Origin: a virus
Length of the DNA stretch: 32,933 bases
Reading direction: 5' to 3' (one strand)
IMG/VR virus record: IMGVR_UViG_3300037508_000488
Location: 1-32,933 of that record
Positions within the stretch are counted from its first letter, which is position 1, and the number at the start of each line of letters is the position of its first letter. Of this stretch, positions 12,988 to 24,700 are shown piece by piece. The notes beneath the pieces were generated by a model that was not told the DNA's origin, did not search any database, and saw nothing but the letters and a program-made list of their open reading frames with translations. The position numbers and the translations under genes are program-made.

Positions 12988-15900
12988 ATGGCACAGACCC
13001 GCGTCTACCACCGCTCATTCGGAGGAGGCGAGATCAGCCCGGAGATGTTCGGGCGCATCGATGACGTCCGCTTCCAGACGGGCGCGGCCACGATGCGGAA
13101 CTTCATCGCCCTGCCGCAGGGCGCCGCCGAGAACCGACCCGGCACGCAGTTCGTGCGCGAGGTGAAGGACTCAAGCAAGAAGACGCGCCTGCTGCCGTTT
13201 ACGTTCAGCACCACGCAGACGATGGTGCTCGAACTCGGCGCGGGCTACTTCCGCTTCCACACGCAGGGCGCCACGCTCGGACCCGGCACGCCTGCCGCCT
13301 ACAACGGCGCCACGGCCTACTCGGTCGGCGCGCTCGTCTCGTCGGGCGGCGTGAACTACTACTGCATCGCGGCGACCACGGGCAACGCACCGCCGAACGC
13401 CACGTACTGGTACGCGCTCCCGGCGGGGATCTACGAGATCCCGAATCCCTACGCCGAGGCCGACCTGTTCGACATCCACTACGTGCAGTCGGCGGACGTG
13501 CTGACGCTCGTCCACCCCAACTACGCGCCCCGCGAGCTGCGCCGGCTGGGGGCGACCACGTGGGTGCTGTCCACGATCTCGTTCGTCCCGAACGTGAGCA
13601 CCCCGACCTCGGTCGCGGTGACGGCAAACCGCGGGCAGGCGCTCAACATCACGGCATTCACGCAGGCGAACCCGGGCGTCATCACGACCATCGGCAACCA
13701 CGGCCTCGCGGTCGATGACCCGGTCTACGTCGATGGCGGCACGATGACCCAGGTGCGCGGGTTCTACACCGTGAACTCGACGCCCGGCACGACCACGCTG
13801 TCGCTGCGCGCATACGACAGCGGCGTCCCGGTGAACACGACCTCGTTCACGGCGTGGTCTGGCGGCGGCTACGTGCAGTTCGGCGCGAAGACCATCGACT
13901 CGGACTCGTACTACGTGGTGACGGCAGTGGACGCGAACGGGATCGACGAGAGCGCACCGAGCGTGGCGGTGAGCGTCACGAACAACCTGAATGCCCCGGG
14001 CTCGAGCAACACGGTCACCTGGGCGGCGTCTGCGGGCGCGGCGCTCTACAACGTCTACAAGCGCCAGAGCGGCCTGTACGGCTACATCGGGCAGACGCAG
14101 TCGCTGTCGTTCACGGACAACAACATCGCCCCGAACCTGGGGATCACGCCGCCCATCGCGGACACGACCTTCGTCCCGGGCGCGATCATGTCGGTCCCGG
14201 TCACGAACGGCGGCTCGGGCTACGGCTCGACGGTGGTGAGCGGCGGCTCGTTTCAGACGGTGGCCGTCATCGCCGGCGGCACGGACTACGACAGCGGCGA
14301 ATCAGTGACCGTGGCCGACCCGACCGGGAGCGGCGCCACGTTCACCGTGACCGAGTCGGCGGGCGTCATCACGGCGGTGGCCGTCACGGCCGGCGGAAGC
14401 CTGTACAGCGACCCGACCTTCTCGGTAGGCGGTGCGGATACCAGCGCCTTCCCCGCCCCAATTGTGGTCGGCAGCGGCGCACGGCTCCTGCCCACGCTCA
14501 CGCCGCTGGTCTATGGCAGCGTCACCATCGGCGTCACCGACACCACGGGGACCGGGGCCGTGCTCGAGCCCATCGTCCAGGGCGGCGTCATTACCGCCAT
14601 CCGGGTCGTGAACGGCGGGCGCAACTACACCAGCCCGACCATCACCGTCACTTCGGCGGCAGGCGGGTCGAGCGCCACGTTCGGTGCGGCGGTCCTGTCG
14701 GCGGTCCAGTACCCGGGCGCGGTGAGTTACTTCGAGCAGCGCCGCGTGTTCGCCGGGACCACGCTTTCGCCGCAGACGCTCTGGATGACCCGCACGGGCA
14801 CCGAGAGCGACATGTCCTACCACATCCCGGTGCAGGACACCGACCGCATCTCCTTCACCGTGGCCGCCCGCGAGGCGAACACCATCCGCCACCTGGTGCC
14901 GCTCACGCAGCTCCTCGCGCTGACGAGCGCCGCAGAGTGGCGAATCTCCCCGGTCAACAGCGACGTCATCACCCCGACCACGATCTCCGTGCGCCCGCAG
15001 GCATACGTCGGGGCCAACAACGTCCAGCCGTCCATCGTCAACAACACGGTGGTCTACTGCTCGGCCCGCGACGGCCACGTGCGCGAGCTCGGCTACTCGT
15101 GGCAGGCCAGCGGATTCGTGACGGGCGACCTGAGCCTGCGCGCCACGCACCTGTTCGACAACTTCGACATCTCGGACATGTGCTACAGCAAGGCTCCGCA
15201 GCCGCTCCTGTGGTTCATCTCGAGCACGGGCAGGCTGCTGGGCCTCACCTACATCCCCGAGCAGCAGATCGGCGCATGGCACCGCCACGACACGGACGGC
15301 TCGTTCGAGTCCTGCACGGCGGTCGCCGAAGGCGTCGAGGACCGCCTGTACGTCATCGTGAAGCGCACCATCGGCGGCACGACCAAGCGGTACGTCGAGC
15401 GCATGGCGAGCCGCCAGGTCGGGGACATCGAGGACTGCTTCTTCGTGGACAGCGGCCTGAGCTACGACGGCACGAACACGGGCTCGACCACGGTGACGGT
15501 CACGGGCGGCTCGACCTGGGGTCCGGCGGATGTCCTGACCGTGACGGCAAGCACCGCGATCTTCCAGTTCCCGGCGACCACGGACATCAACGACGCCATC
15601 GTCATCACGGCCACGGACGGCACGCAGTACCGCCTGACGATCCTCGGCACGTCGAGCACCACGGTGGCGACCGCCAAGGTGGACAAGGTGATCGCGCCCG
15701 CCCTGCGCGGCGTGGCGACCACGCGGTGGTCGTTCGCACGCGACTCCATCTCGGGGCTGGGGCACCTCGAGGGCAAGACCGTGAGCATCCTCGCGGACGG
15801 GGCCGTGATGCCGCAGAAGGTCGTGACGGCAGGCACGGTCGCGCTCCAGCGCGCATCGACCGTGGTCCACGTCGGGCTGCCCTACGACAGCGACCTCGAG

Positions 15901-16203
15901 ACGCTGCCGATGACGCTCCAGGTCGAGGCGTTCGGGCAGGGCCGCGCCAAGAACATCAACGAGGCATGGCTGCGCGTGGTGAGCTCGAGCGGCATCTTCA
16001 TCGGCCCCAGCCTCGACAACCTCGTGGAGGCCAAGCAGCGCACCACGGAGCCCTACGGCAGCCCGCCGGCCCTGAAGACGGACGAGATCGGCGTGAAGCT
16101 GACGCCGTCCTGGCAGCAGGCCGGGCGCATCTTCGTGCGGCAGTCTGACCCGCTGCCCCTGACCATCGTCGGGCTGACGCTCGAGGTCGCCATCGGAGGA
16201 TGA
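12988..16203 (+). CDS. Tail tubular protein B / tail nozzle, with inserted modules
   Basis: This 1071-residue protein begins RSFGGGEISPEMFGRIDD, then MRNFIALPQGAAENRPGTQF, the conserved start of podophage nozzle/tubular B proteins. Inserted in the first half are an E1-FCCH-like beta module (NPGVITTIGNHGLAVDDPVYV, near residues 225-280), an Fn3-like module (IDESAPSVAVSV to LYNVYKRQS, about 310-380) and a glycine-rich repeat part (about 405-570). The nozzle core resumes with ISFTVAAREANTIRHLVPL and PQPLLWFISSTGRLLGLTY. The nozzle closes the head and probably anchors the fibres. It is longer than T7 gp12 because of the inserts. Confidence 0.85.
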   Translation: MAQTRVYHRSFGGGEISPEMFGRIDDVRFQTGAATMRNFIALPQGAAENRPGTQFVREVKDSSKKTRLLPFTFSTTQTMVLELGAGYFRFHTQGATLGPGTPAAYNGATAYSVGALVSSGGVNYYCIAATTGNAPPNATYWYALPAGIYEIPNPYAEADLFDIHYVQSADVLTLVHPNYAPRELRRLGATTWVLSTISFVPNVSTPTSVAVTANRGQALNITAFTQANPGVITTIGNHGLAVDDPVYVDGGTMTQVRGFYTVNSTPGTTTLSLRAYDSGVPVNTTSFTAWSGGGYVQFGAKTIDSDSYYVVTAVDANGIDESAPSVAVSVTNNLNAPGSSNTVTWAASAGAALYNVYKRQSGLYGYIGQTQSLSFTDNNIAPNLGITPPIADTTFVPGAIMSVPVTNGGSGYGSTVVSGGSFQTVAVIAGGTDYDSGESVTVADPTGSGATFTVTESAGVITAVAVTAGGSLYSDPTFSVGGADTSAFPAPIVVGSGARLLPTLTPLVYGSVTIGVTDTTGTGAVLEPIVQGGVITAIRVVNGGRNYTSPTITVTSAAGGSSATFGAAVLSAVQYPGAVSYFEQRRVFAGTTLSPQTLWMTRTGTESDMSYHIPVQDTDRISFTVAAREANTIRHLVPLTQLLALTSAAEWRISPVNSDVITPTTISVRPQAYVGANNVQPSIVNNTVVYCSARDGHVRELGYSWQASGFVTGDLSLRATHLFDNFDISDMCYSKAPQPLLWFISSTGRLLGLTYIPEQQIGAWHRHDTDGSFESCTAVAEGVEDRLYVIVKRTIGGTTKRYVERMASRQVGDIEDCFFVDSGLSYDGTNTGSTTVTVTGGSTWGPADVLTVTASTAIFQFPATTDINDAIVITATDGTQYRLTILGTSSTTVATAKVDKVIAPALRGVATTRWSFARDSISGLGHLEGKTVSILADGAVMPQKVVTAGTVALQRASTVVHVGLPYDSDLETLPMTLQVEAFGQGRAKNINEAWLRVVSSSGIFIGPSLDNLVEAKQRTTEPYGSPPALKTDEIGVKLTPSWQQAGRIFVRQSDPLPLTIVGLTLEVAIGG

Positions 16204-16204
16204 C

Positions 16205-16978
16205 ATGAACCTGACCCCGGCCCAGCAGTGGATGCTCAACATGCCGTACCAGACGCGCAGCGTCGGGACGATGCTGACGGGCACCGACATGCCCTACTAC
16301 GAGCGCACGGGCGGGATGCCGAGCGCGCCAGCCGCGGCGGCTGCGGCCGATGGCGGCACCTTCATGCAGGGATTCGCCCCGGCATTCGCGGAGGGCATGA
16401 CCGTCGCCGGGCCGATTGTCTCGATCTTCGGGGCCGCGTCGAGCGCCATCGGGTCGTACTACGCCGCCGAGAGCCAGAAGAACGCCCTCAAGATGCAGGC
16501 GCAGAACCAGCGCTTCCAGGCCGAGATGGCCCGCATCAACCGGCAGGGCGCTGAGTTCACCGCCGCGCAGGTCGGTCGCGAGGGCGCCATGCGGGCCGGG
16601 ATCATGGGAATGCGCGCCGGGCAGGCCCGGGCCGGCGCACGGGCGTCCTTGGCCGCACGCGGGGCCGTCCTCGGCGCAGGCTCTGCACGCGAGATCATCG
16701 GCAGCATGGATCTCATGGCCGAGATCGACCGCCTGAGCATCAGCGCCGCCACCGTGCGCGAGCAGGAGGCCGCCCGCCTCGCCGCCACGAACCTCGGCGC
16801 GCAGGCCACGATGGCTGGGATCTCGGCCAGGAACCTCGAGGCGACCGCAGGAACGATCTACCCCGGCATGGCCCTCGGCACCAGCCTCCTCGGCAGCGCC
16901 ACCGAGATCGGGTCCACGTGGGCCAGGAACCGCCGCATCGAGGAACTGCTCTCCGGCGTGGGAACGCAGAGGATCTGA
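16205..16978 (+). CDS. Internal virion protein (ejection protein) 1
   Basis: The protein has 257 residues. A proline/alanine-rich N-terminal part is followed by one hydrophobic segment (VAGPIVSIFGAASSAIGSYY, about residues 66-85), then long Ala/Gln/Arg-rich amphipathic helices (QKNALKMQAQNQRFQAEMAR onward). This is the make-up of T7 gp14-like internal proteins, which are ejected first and form a channel in the outer membrane. It starts one base after the nozzle stop and is followed by two further internal proteins. The assignment is by position and composition. Confidence 0.7.
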   Translation: MNLTPAQQWMLNMPYQTRSVGTMLTGTDMPYYERTGGMPSAPAAAAAADGGTFMQGFAPAFAEGMTVAGPIVSIFGAASSAIGSYYAAESQKNALKMQAQNQRFQAEMARINRQGAEFTAAQVGREGAMRAGIMGMRAGQARAGARASLAARGAVLGAGSAREIIGSMDLMAEIDRLSISAATVREQEAARLAATNLGAQATMAGISARNLEATAGTIYPGMALGTSLLGSATEIGSTWARNRRIEELLSGVGTQRI

Positions 16979-16981
16979 CCA

Positions 16982-18781
16982 ATGCCCACCGTACCGACAA
17001 CGTTCGTCCCGCAGGTCGCGCCGCAGGCGCCGGGCGACATCGGCCAGTTCCAGGCGCCGGGCGTGCAGGCCGCCGAGAACCTCGCAGGGCCGCAGCTCGC
17101 CCGCTTCGGGCAGGCGATGACCGGGGCCGGAAACGCCGCCTTCCGGTTGGGCTCCGCGATCCAGGACGGGATCGACGATGCCACGACCAAGCAGGCCGAC
17201 GTCATGGGCACGACGGCCATGCAGCGCGTGGCCGACCGCTTCCTCGGCACGGTCGGGCAGCAGTCCGAGCGCGACTTCGAGGCGTCGATGGGCGAGCTGT
17301 CGCAGGCCGGCGCGGCGGCGATGGACACGCTGAAGAACGACACGCAGCGGGCGATGTACGCGCCGATCCTCGCCCGGAACATGGGGATGTTCCAGAGCCG
17401 GATGCAGCAGCACCGCAACGGCCAGGTGCGCGTCTGGAACACGAACGAGGCACGCGCCCGGGCGCAGGTGAACGGCGACAACGCCATCTTCGCCTACGAG
17501 CAGAGGGACGAGGTGGACGAGAACGGTCGGGAAATCGGCATGATCCGCTACGAAGCCTACGTCCAGACCGCCCTGGACGAGGCCCGCAAGGCGGGCGAGC
17601 TCATGGGCTACGCGCCGGGCTCGGCGCAGATGAAGCTCCTCGAGCAGGAAGTCAACGACCGCATCGCGGCCGGGATCGTGCAGTCGCTCGTTTCGCAGGG
17701 CAAGTTCGCGGATGCGCAGGCGTTCCTCGACAACGAGGGCACGGTTGAGGTGCTCGCGCCGAAGGCCAAGGAGGCGCTCAACAACTCCGTGCAGGTGAAG
17801 CGCGAGGCGTCGGTCATCAACGACCTGACCGACAGCATCCGCGAGACGGGCACGCTGAACTCCAAGGCTGACCCGAAGACCTACGGGCAGGAGGCGAAGG
17901 AGGGCGCCGAGCCGCCGGCCACGCTGCGCGAGGCGCTTGAGCTGGCTGACGGCATCGCGGACCCCGAGGTCCGAAAGGCGGTGCAGTCGCAGCTCAGGAC
18001 GCAGTACGCGCAGCAGGATGCGCTCGTCGCGCAGGAATACCGTGCGGTGCTCGCCAGGCGCGACGAGTGGGTGGCGAACCCGGCGAACAACCCGGCAGCG
18101 TTCCCGCAGCTTGACCTGCTCACGCAGGTGGATCGCAGCATCACGATGCGGATGCAGAACCAGAAGGACGATGACGATGTTCGTGCCGAGTATGCGAAGA
18201 ACCCGGACATCGTGAATCAGCCCGGATGGATTGAGTCTAAGTCCGGAAAGGTAAGCCCGGAAATGCTGATGAAGCTGCGCGGCATGACCGCCAACCCGAA
18301 GCAGCTGGCGGAAGCCACGTTCGATTCCGACATGCTCAAGCGCGTGCTCTATGACGCCGGGATGACGGACGTGGTTGATCAGGATGACTCCACCAACAAG
18401 CGCAAGTACGTCACGTTCTCGGACAACCTGAGTCGCGCCATCAACGTCAGGCAGGAAGTGCTCGGCAGGAAGCTCACTCCTGACGAGAAGCGCGACGAGG
18501 CCGAGCGGCTGGTGATGCAGTTCGCGCAGAGCGCGCCCAAGACGTTCCTCGGCGTGGATTGGCTGTGGCCCGACACGAAGCTCGACATGCCGATCAGCAT
18601 GATGACGCCCGAGCAGCTGTCGAGCATCGAGGAAGGCACCGAATACTTCCGGTTCGGCGAGAAGGAATTCACGCTTGACGAGGTCCAGGCGGCGACCGAG
18701 ATCCTCCGCAGGAACAACATCCCGCGCCCGACCATCCGCGAGACGCTCATGTACCTCAACGCCAAGGGTGCCGGCAAGTGA
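16982..18781 (+). CDS. Internal virion protein (ejection protein) 2
   Basis: This 599-residue, mostly helical, Gln/Ala/Glu-rich protein has no signal peptide or clear catalytic motif. It resembles T7 gp15-like internal core proteins in position and composition (GQFQAPGVQAAENLAGPQLARFGQAM near the start; helical repeats such as SQGKFADAQAFLDN). Such proteins are stored in the head and ejected with the DNA to build a conduit across the cell envelope. Its stop TGA overlaps the GTG start of the giant gene (GTGA). Confidence 0.7.
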   Translation: MPTVPTTFVPQVAPQAPGDIGQFQAPGVQAAENLAGPQLARFGQAMTGAGNAAFRLGSAIQDGIDDATTKQADVMGTTAMQRVADRFLGTVGQQSERDFEASMGELSQAGAAAMDTLKNDTQRAMYAPILARNMGMFQSRMQQHRNGQVRVWNTNEARARAQVNGDNAIFAYEQRDEVDENGREIGMIRYEAYVQTALDEARKAGELMGYAPGSAQMKLLEQEVNDRIAAGIVQSLVSQGKFADAQAFLDNEGTVEVLAPKAKEALNNSVQVKREASVINDLTDSIRETGTLNSKADPKTYGQEAKEGAEPPATLREALELADGIADPEVRKAVQSQLRTQYAQQDALVAQEYRAVLARRDEWVANPANNPAAFPQLDLLTQVDRSITMRMQNQKDDDDVRAEYAKNPDIVNQPGWIESKSGKVSPEMLMKLRGMTANPKQLAEATFDSDMLKRVLYDAGMTDVVDQDDSTNKRKYVTFSDNLSRAINVRQEVLGRKLTPDEKRDEAERLVMQFAQSAPKTFLGVDWLWPDTKLDMPISMMTPEQLSSIEEGTEYFRFGEKEFTLDEVQAATEILRRNNIPRPTIRETLMYLNAKGAGK

Positions 18782-21700
18782 TCGAGGAAGACATCAACGA
18801 GCGCATGGCGCGGTTCGCACCGAGCCAGAACACCATCGGCGAGATGCGAGGCCCGACCGCCGAGGAGGCGCGGCGCATGACCATGCAGCCCACCGCCTCG
18901 CCCGACCCGGCGCTCGACATGATCCGCGCCCAGCGCGGGATGCCGCCTCTGTCCGCGTCGTTCGGGATGGAGGTCGGGGAGCCCGACGCCTTCGAGCCGG
19001 AACAGGACGATTCCGCCATCGAGATGATCCGCCAGTCCAGGCGCGAGCGCATGTCTGCGACCTTCTACGGCGCGAGCATGGTCAACCCGGACGAGGCCGG
19101 AAAGGCGCAGCGGATCGCAAGCGAGGTCGGACTCGGCCCAGACCTGGTGCGCCGGCACATCCCGGAGTTCGAGCGGCAGATCCAGATGCGGGACTTCCGC
19201 AGCCGTGACCTGCCGCAGAAAGACCCGGTCTTGGCGCAGTTCCTCGCGGACAGGCAGTTCGCGGAGATCGCACATGATGACGTCGGGACGCTGGAGAAGT
19301 TCGCCCCGCTGATGGTCGATGCGTACTTGCTTTACATGACCGGGTCCACGCTCGACATGCGGAAGGGCGCCGCACGTGCGCGGCTGATGAAGGAGGAGAG
19401 CTGGATCGGAGCCAAGGCGATGGTCGGCCTGGCGACCCCTGCGGATCTTGAGGAGGCCGAGCGCCTGAACAGGCGGGCGCAGAACCTCGGGGAAATCAAC
19501 ATCCTCGGGACCATCGCGGAGCAGCTGGAACTCAATCTCCGGCAGGTCCCCGCCATCGCCACCGCCGCTGTTGGCGGCGCAGCAATCGGAAGCCTCGCGG
19601 GTCCCGGAATCGGCACGGCGCTCGGATTCACGGCCGGGACATCTGCGGGCATCATCGCGACCACGGCGCAGCTCGAGGGCGGACTTGCATACCTCCAGAT
19701 GCGCCGGGACGGCGTGAGCGAGGAGGAGGCCGTCCGTGCCGCCGTGGGCGTCGGACTGGTCAACGGCGTCATCGAGCTGGCGGGCATGAAGATCGCCTCT
19801 GCGCCGTTCAAGGCTGCTGCCAGGCGGATCATGGCGCAGACGGCCGCCAAGGCCGTCACGCGCCCGACCGTGCGCCGTGCGCTCGCCGTGGCCGCGACCG
19901 AGTGGGGCAAGCAGGCCGGGACGGAGGGGCTTGAGGAAGCGGCCCAGGAGATCACGCTGATCGCAGGGGAGCGGATCGCCAAGGCCATCGACGGCATCGA
20001 CCCGGAGCGGTCGCTTGAGGAGGAGATCCCCCGCGTCTTCGAGTCGTTCATCGTCGGCATCCAGGTCGGCGCCGTGCTCGGCAGCGCCGGCCCTGCTGTG
20101 AACCTTGCGCTCGACGTGCAGAACGCCACGGTCGCGGAGCGGCAGCAGCAGATGTTCGAGCGGCTGTCGCAGCTCAGCGTGGACAACAAGGTGCGCGCCC
20201 GCAACCCGGCCGTGTTCGAGCGTTTCATGGCGGCTCAGGCTGGCGATGCGGGCATCCCGGACATCTACGTGTCGGCGTCCGCCATGCGCGAGGTGCTGGC
20301 GCAGAGCGGGCTGACGAAGGAGCAGATGGACGAGGCGCTGCCAGGGGTGCGCGATTCGCTGGCGCAAGCGACCGACCTTCGCGAGGACGTCGTGATCCCG
20401 ACCGCGAGGTTTGCGAGCAGGCTTGCCGGCACGCCGCTCGGTGACGCGCTGATCCCGCACATGCGCGCCAGGCCGAACGCCGCGAGCATGGCCGAGATGC
20501 AGCAGGCGCTGAACATGAAGCCGCAGCTCGTCCAGGAACTGGAGCAGGCCACCGAGGCAATCGACGTGGCGCGGCAGACCGAGGACCAGCAGCTCCGGAC
20601 CATCGAGCGCAAGCGACTGGACGAACTCCGTGCCGCAGGTCGTGACGATGCCATCGCGAAGTCAGAATCACGCACGTACCGCGCCTTCGTGTCCACGATG
20701 GCGAACATGCTGAAGATCACGCCTGAGCGGTTCGAGTCCACGTTCGGGCTGCGCGGCGTCGAGGTGGTTCGTGTCGAGGGCGAGGGCATGGCGGCGCTGG
20801 CGGCTCCGCTTGAGCAGGCGGCCCGCGTTGATACGGAATACACGAGTGCAATTGAGCGCGGAGATACGCCGACCGCGCAGCGAATGATTGATGAAACGGC
20901 TGAAAGACGGATGCCGTCCAGCCAAGTGCGAAACGCAGAAGGAAAGCTGCTTCGCATCTACCACGGATCACAGAGAATTGATCGAGTCGGAAATCGTCTG
21001 CTGAAGAAGCGGGCTACATCCGGGCCGATGCCGTTCTTTACCGACACTCGTGCGATTGCCGAGGGTTATGCCCAAGGCAAGGAAGACACGAGCATTGAGA
21101 ACATCGGATACGAGCAATGGTTCAAGTACAAGCCACGCGGACAGCGAGGCACAGTCACTCTTGACCAAGCGTGGTTCTATCTCACTCCAGAAGAACGCGC
21201 TACTGCCACAGAACGCCTATACACGGTTGGATATGAGAATCCAAACGAGGGAACTGGGGAAATCGTTGGCAATACCGAAACCATTGCGTCACGCGACCAT
21301 GTGCAATTCTTGCTTCGTGAAGCCAGAGGAAACGCACTGACTGCTGCCAAGGAACTTTGGCTCAACAGCGGAAGCCTGTTCAACGACGAGCAGAAGTTCA
21401 TGGACGTCCTGAAGGGCATGGGACTAGGAGAGCGATTCGTCTATGACTCTCCTCATGCGGTCAATTCCGGAATCATCGAGGCATACGCCAACATCACGAA
21501 TCCACTGGATACGGCGGCAATTCCGGAATCCGTGGTTGTTGCGCTTCAGAAGCGCGCAAACCGCGTGCGAAAGCCAGCAGATGAATATGGACAAGATGCG
21601 TGGGACAAGCGGACACGCGATCCGCAATCTTGGATGGAAACGCTCCGTACCGACATTGCCGAAGGCCGGACGCAGGCATGGACTTCGATCCCGGATTGGG

Positions 21701-24700
21701 TGACCGATGTTCTGACAAAGTTCGGCTATGACGGCATCAAGGACAGCGGTGGCAAGTATGGCGGCGATCCGCATGTCGTATGGATTCCGTTCAGCCCGGA
21801 ACAGATCAAGTTCGCAAATCCGATCACGAAGGACGGCTCGGGCAAGATCATCCCGTTGTCAGAACGATTCGACCTGACATCTCCGATGATGTTCCGTCAA
21901 GCCGCGCCTAGTCCAGCCCGGCCAGCCCGAGGCTGGTTCGACATGCGGCGCCTGGTCATCATGCTCAACAAGGAGTCGGACTTCACGACCTTCTGGCATG
22001 AGCTGAACCACTACTTCCTTTACACCTACGTTTCCATCGCCAACCAAGGCAACGCGCCGCAGGCGCTCCTCAACGACCTTGACGTCTTGATGAAGTGGTT
22101 CGGCATGGAGGGAGACACGCAGGAGGCGCGCCTGGCGTCATGGAACGCGCTCGACATCGAGAAGCAGCGCGTCCACTACGAGGCGCTTGCGTACAACAGC
22201 GAAATCTATGGGTTCGAGGGCAAGGCACCGAGCCTTGAGCTTCGGTCGGTGTTCGCCAAGATTTCGGCGTTCATCCGCAGCGTCTACGAGGACATCCGCG
22301 ACAACCTCAACAAGATTTACCGCCGCGAGTTCGGCATGGATCTCCCGGTCCTGACCCCCGAGGTGCGCGAGGTCATGGATCGCATGCTTGCCTCCGCAGA
22401 AGAGGTCAAGACCTACCAAGCGATCCAGTCGATGATCCCCTCCTACCTGACGCAGGAGGAGGCCAACATGTCGGACGGCGAGTGGGCGGCATACCAGGTC
22501 ATGCGCGAGGAGGCCGAGGAAGCCGCCGTGATCGAGCTCCAGAAGGCGAGCCTCAAGCAGATGGCGTGGCTTGCCCCTGCCCGCAGCCGCATCCTGAAGG
22601 AGATGCAGGACAAGGAGAAGGAGCGCCGCAAGGAGGTACGCAAGGAGGCCGAGCAGGAAGTGACTCGCCGCCGCGTGTACCGCGCCATGACCTACCTGCG
22701 CCGCGGCAAGCTGATCGACGCCGAGGGCACCGAGAAGGAAGCGTCCGGGACGCACCGCCTCGACATCAAGGCGGTTCGCAACATGTACGAGCCACGCAAG
22801 CCGGCCGAGCAGCCGAGCGAGCCAGGCGTCGAGGCAGCGGAAGTGGCGGAACTGGAGCAGGCCGCGTTCACCGTTCCTGAATGGCGCAAGCTCGGGAAGG
22901 GCAAGTACGGCATGCTTGCAGATGAGGGGCTGTCGCCCGAACTGGTGGCCGAGATGTTCGGCTACGCCAACGGGGACGCGATGATCCGCGACCTGGTGGA
23001 GGCCAAGCCCGTCAAGGAAGCCGTCGAGGACCGGACCAGCGAGATCATGCAGCGGCGGTTCGGGGAGGAGAACACCCCGGAGACACGCGAGCGGCGCATC
23101 CAGGAGGCGCTCCACAACGAGGCCCGCGGACGTTTCGTCGCCGTGGAGTGGCGCCACATGTCCGGTGCAACGGAGCCCGTGCGCGTGATGCTCGAGGCCG
23201 CCCGTCTCGCGGCAGAGGACATCATTGCCCGCAAGCGCATCCGGGACATCCGCCCCGCCCAGCACGAGGCCGCTGAGGCCCGTGCGGCGCGTGACTCCAT
23301 GAACGCCATGCGGATCGGCGGGAACCCCGCCGCGGCGGCGCAGGCGGCCTACACGCGGGCCAAGAACGAGGTCCTGAACGCCCCACGCGAGGACTCGCCG
23401 GCGGCGCTGTTCGCAGCCACGGCGGCTGCGGAGATCGCCGGGGAGGCCGCGAGGGCGCAGTCGCTCGAGCGCTCGGCGCAGCGGATCGCGGAGTTCCGCG
23501 AGAAGTACGGGAACGTCGAGCCGGACATCCTGAAGATCCGCGCCAAGCGCGCCCAGCTCTACCAGAACCAGCTCACCCGCGAAGCCCTGAAGGCGCGGCA
23601 GGAAGTCACCAAGGCCCTGAAGGACTTCCGCAAGTTCTTCCGCGCCGACTCCAAGATCGCGGAAACGCGGGAGATGTCCCTCGTCATGGCAGCCCGGTCC
23701 ATCCTGGCCGCGCACGGGATCGGCCGCTCGGACATGGCCCCGTCCGCATACCTTGACAAGCTGCGGGAATACAACCCCGCCGTATACGAGGCCGTAGCAC
23801 CCATCGTGGCAAGGGCCACGCGGGAGCGCGGGGACTACCGCGACATGCGCCTTGAGGACTTCCGGGCGATGGCGGGGGCCGTGGAGGCGCTGTGGGTGCA
23901 GGCGCGCCGGGAGCGCACCATTCAGGTCGGGGAGGACAGGATCGCCGTAGAAGCCGTCGTAGCGGCCCTGGACAGGCGTCTGGAGGCCATCGGCATCCCG
24001 GAGGTCGTTCCGGGCGAGAAGGCCGCCCCGAGCCGCCTGGACTACGCCAAGCGGTTCCTGATGCAGCTGCGCTCGTCCATGCGCCGGGTGGAGTCTTGGG
24101 CCGAGGCGATGGACGGCAACGATCCCGAGCGGCCGTACACCCGCTACCTATGGCGTCCGATCAAGCTGGCCGTGGACAACTTCCGGGTCGCCAGGAACAA
24201 CTACGTCAAGAAGTTCGTGAACCTCATTTCCGCCCTTGAGATGCAGGACGGCATGATCGAGGCCACGGAGATCGGCTACACGTTCGGCAAGGGGAATGCC
24301 GGGATCGGAAAGGCCGAGTTGCTCGGCGCCATGCTCCATACGGGCAACGAGAGCAACTACCGCAAGCTGCTCCTGGGCCGCAAGTGGGCCACGCTGGACG
24401 AGGACGGGAACCTCGATGATTCACGCTGGGTGGCGTTCGTTTCCCGCATGCAGCGGCAGGGCACCCTGACCCGCAAGGACTACGAGTTCCTCCAGGCATC
24501 GTGGGATCTGCTGGAAGAGATCAAGCCGACCCTCCAGAAGGCCCACTACGACCTGATGGGCTTCTATTTCAAGGAAGTCGAGGCATCAGAGGTCGTGACG
24601 CCGTTCGGCACGTTCCGGGGCGGGTACGTCCCAGCGGCGACCGACAAGTTCCTCGTTTCGGACGCCGTGACCAAGGCCGGCATGGCTGAACTCGAGGCGG

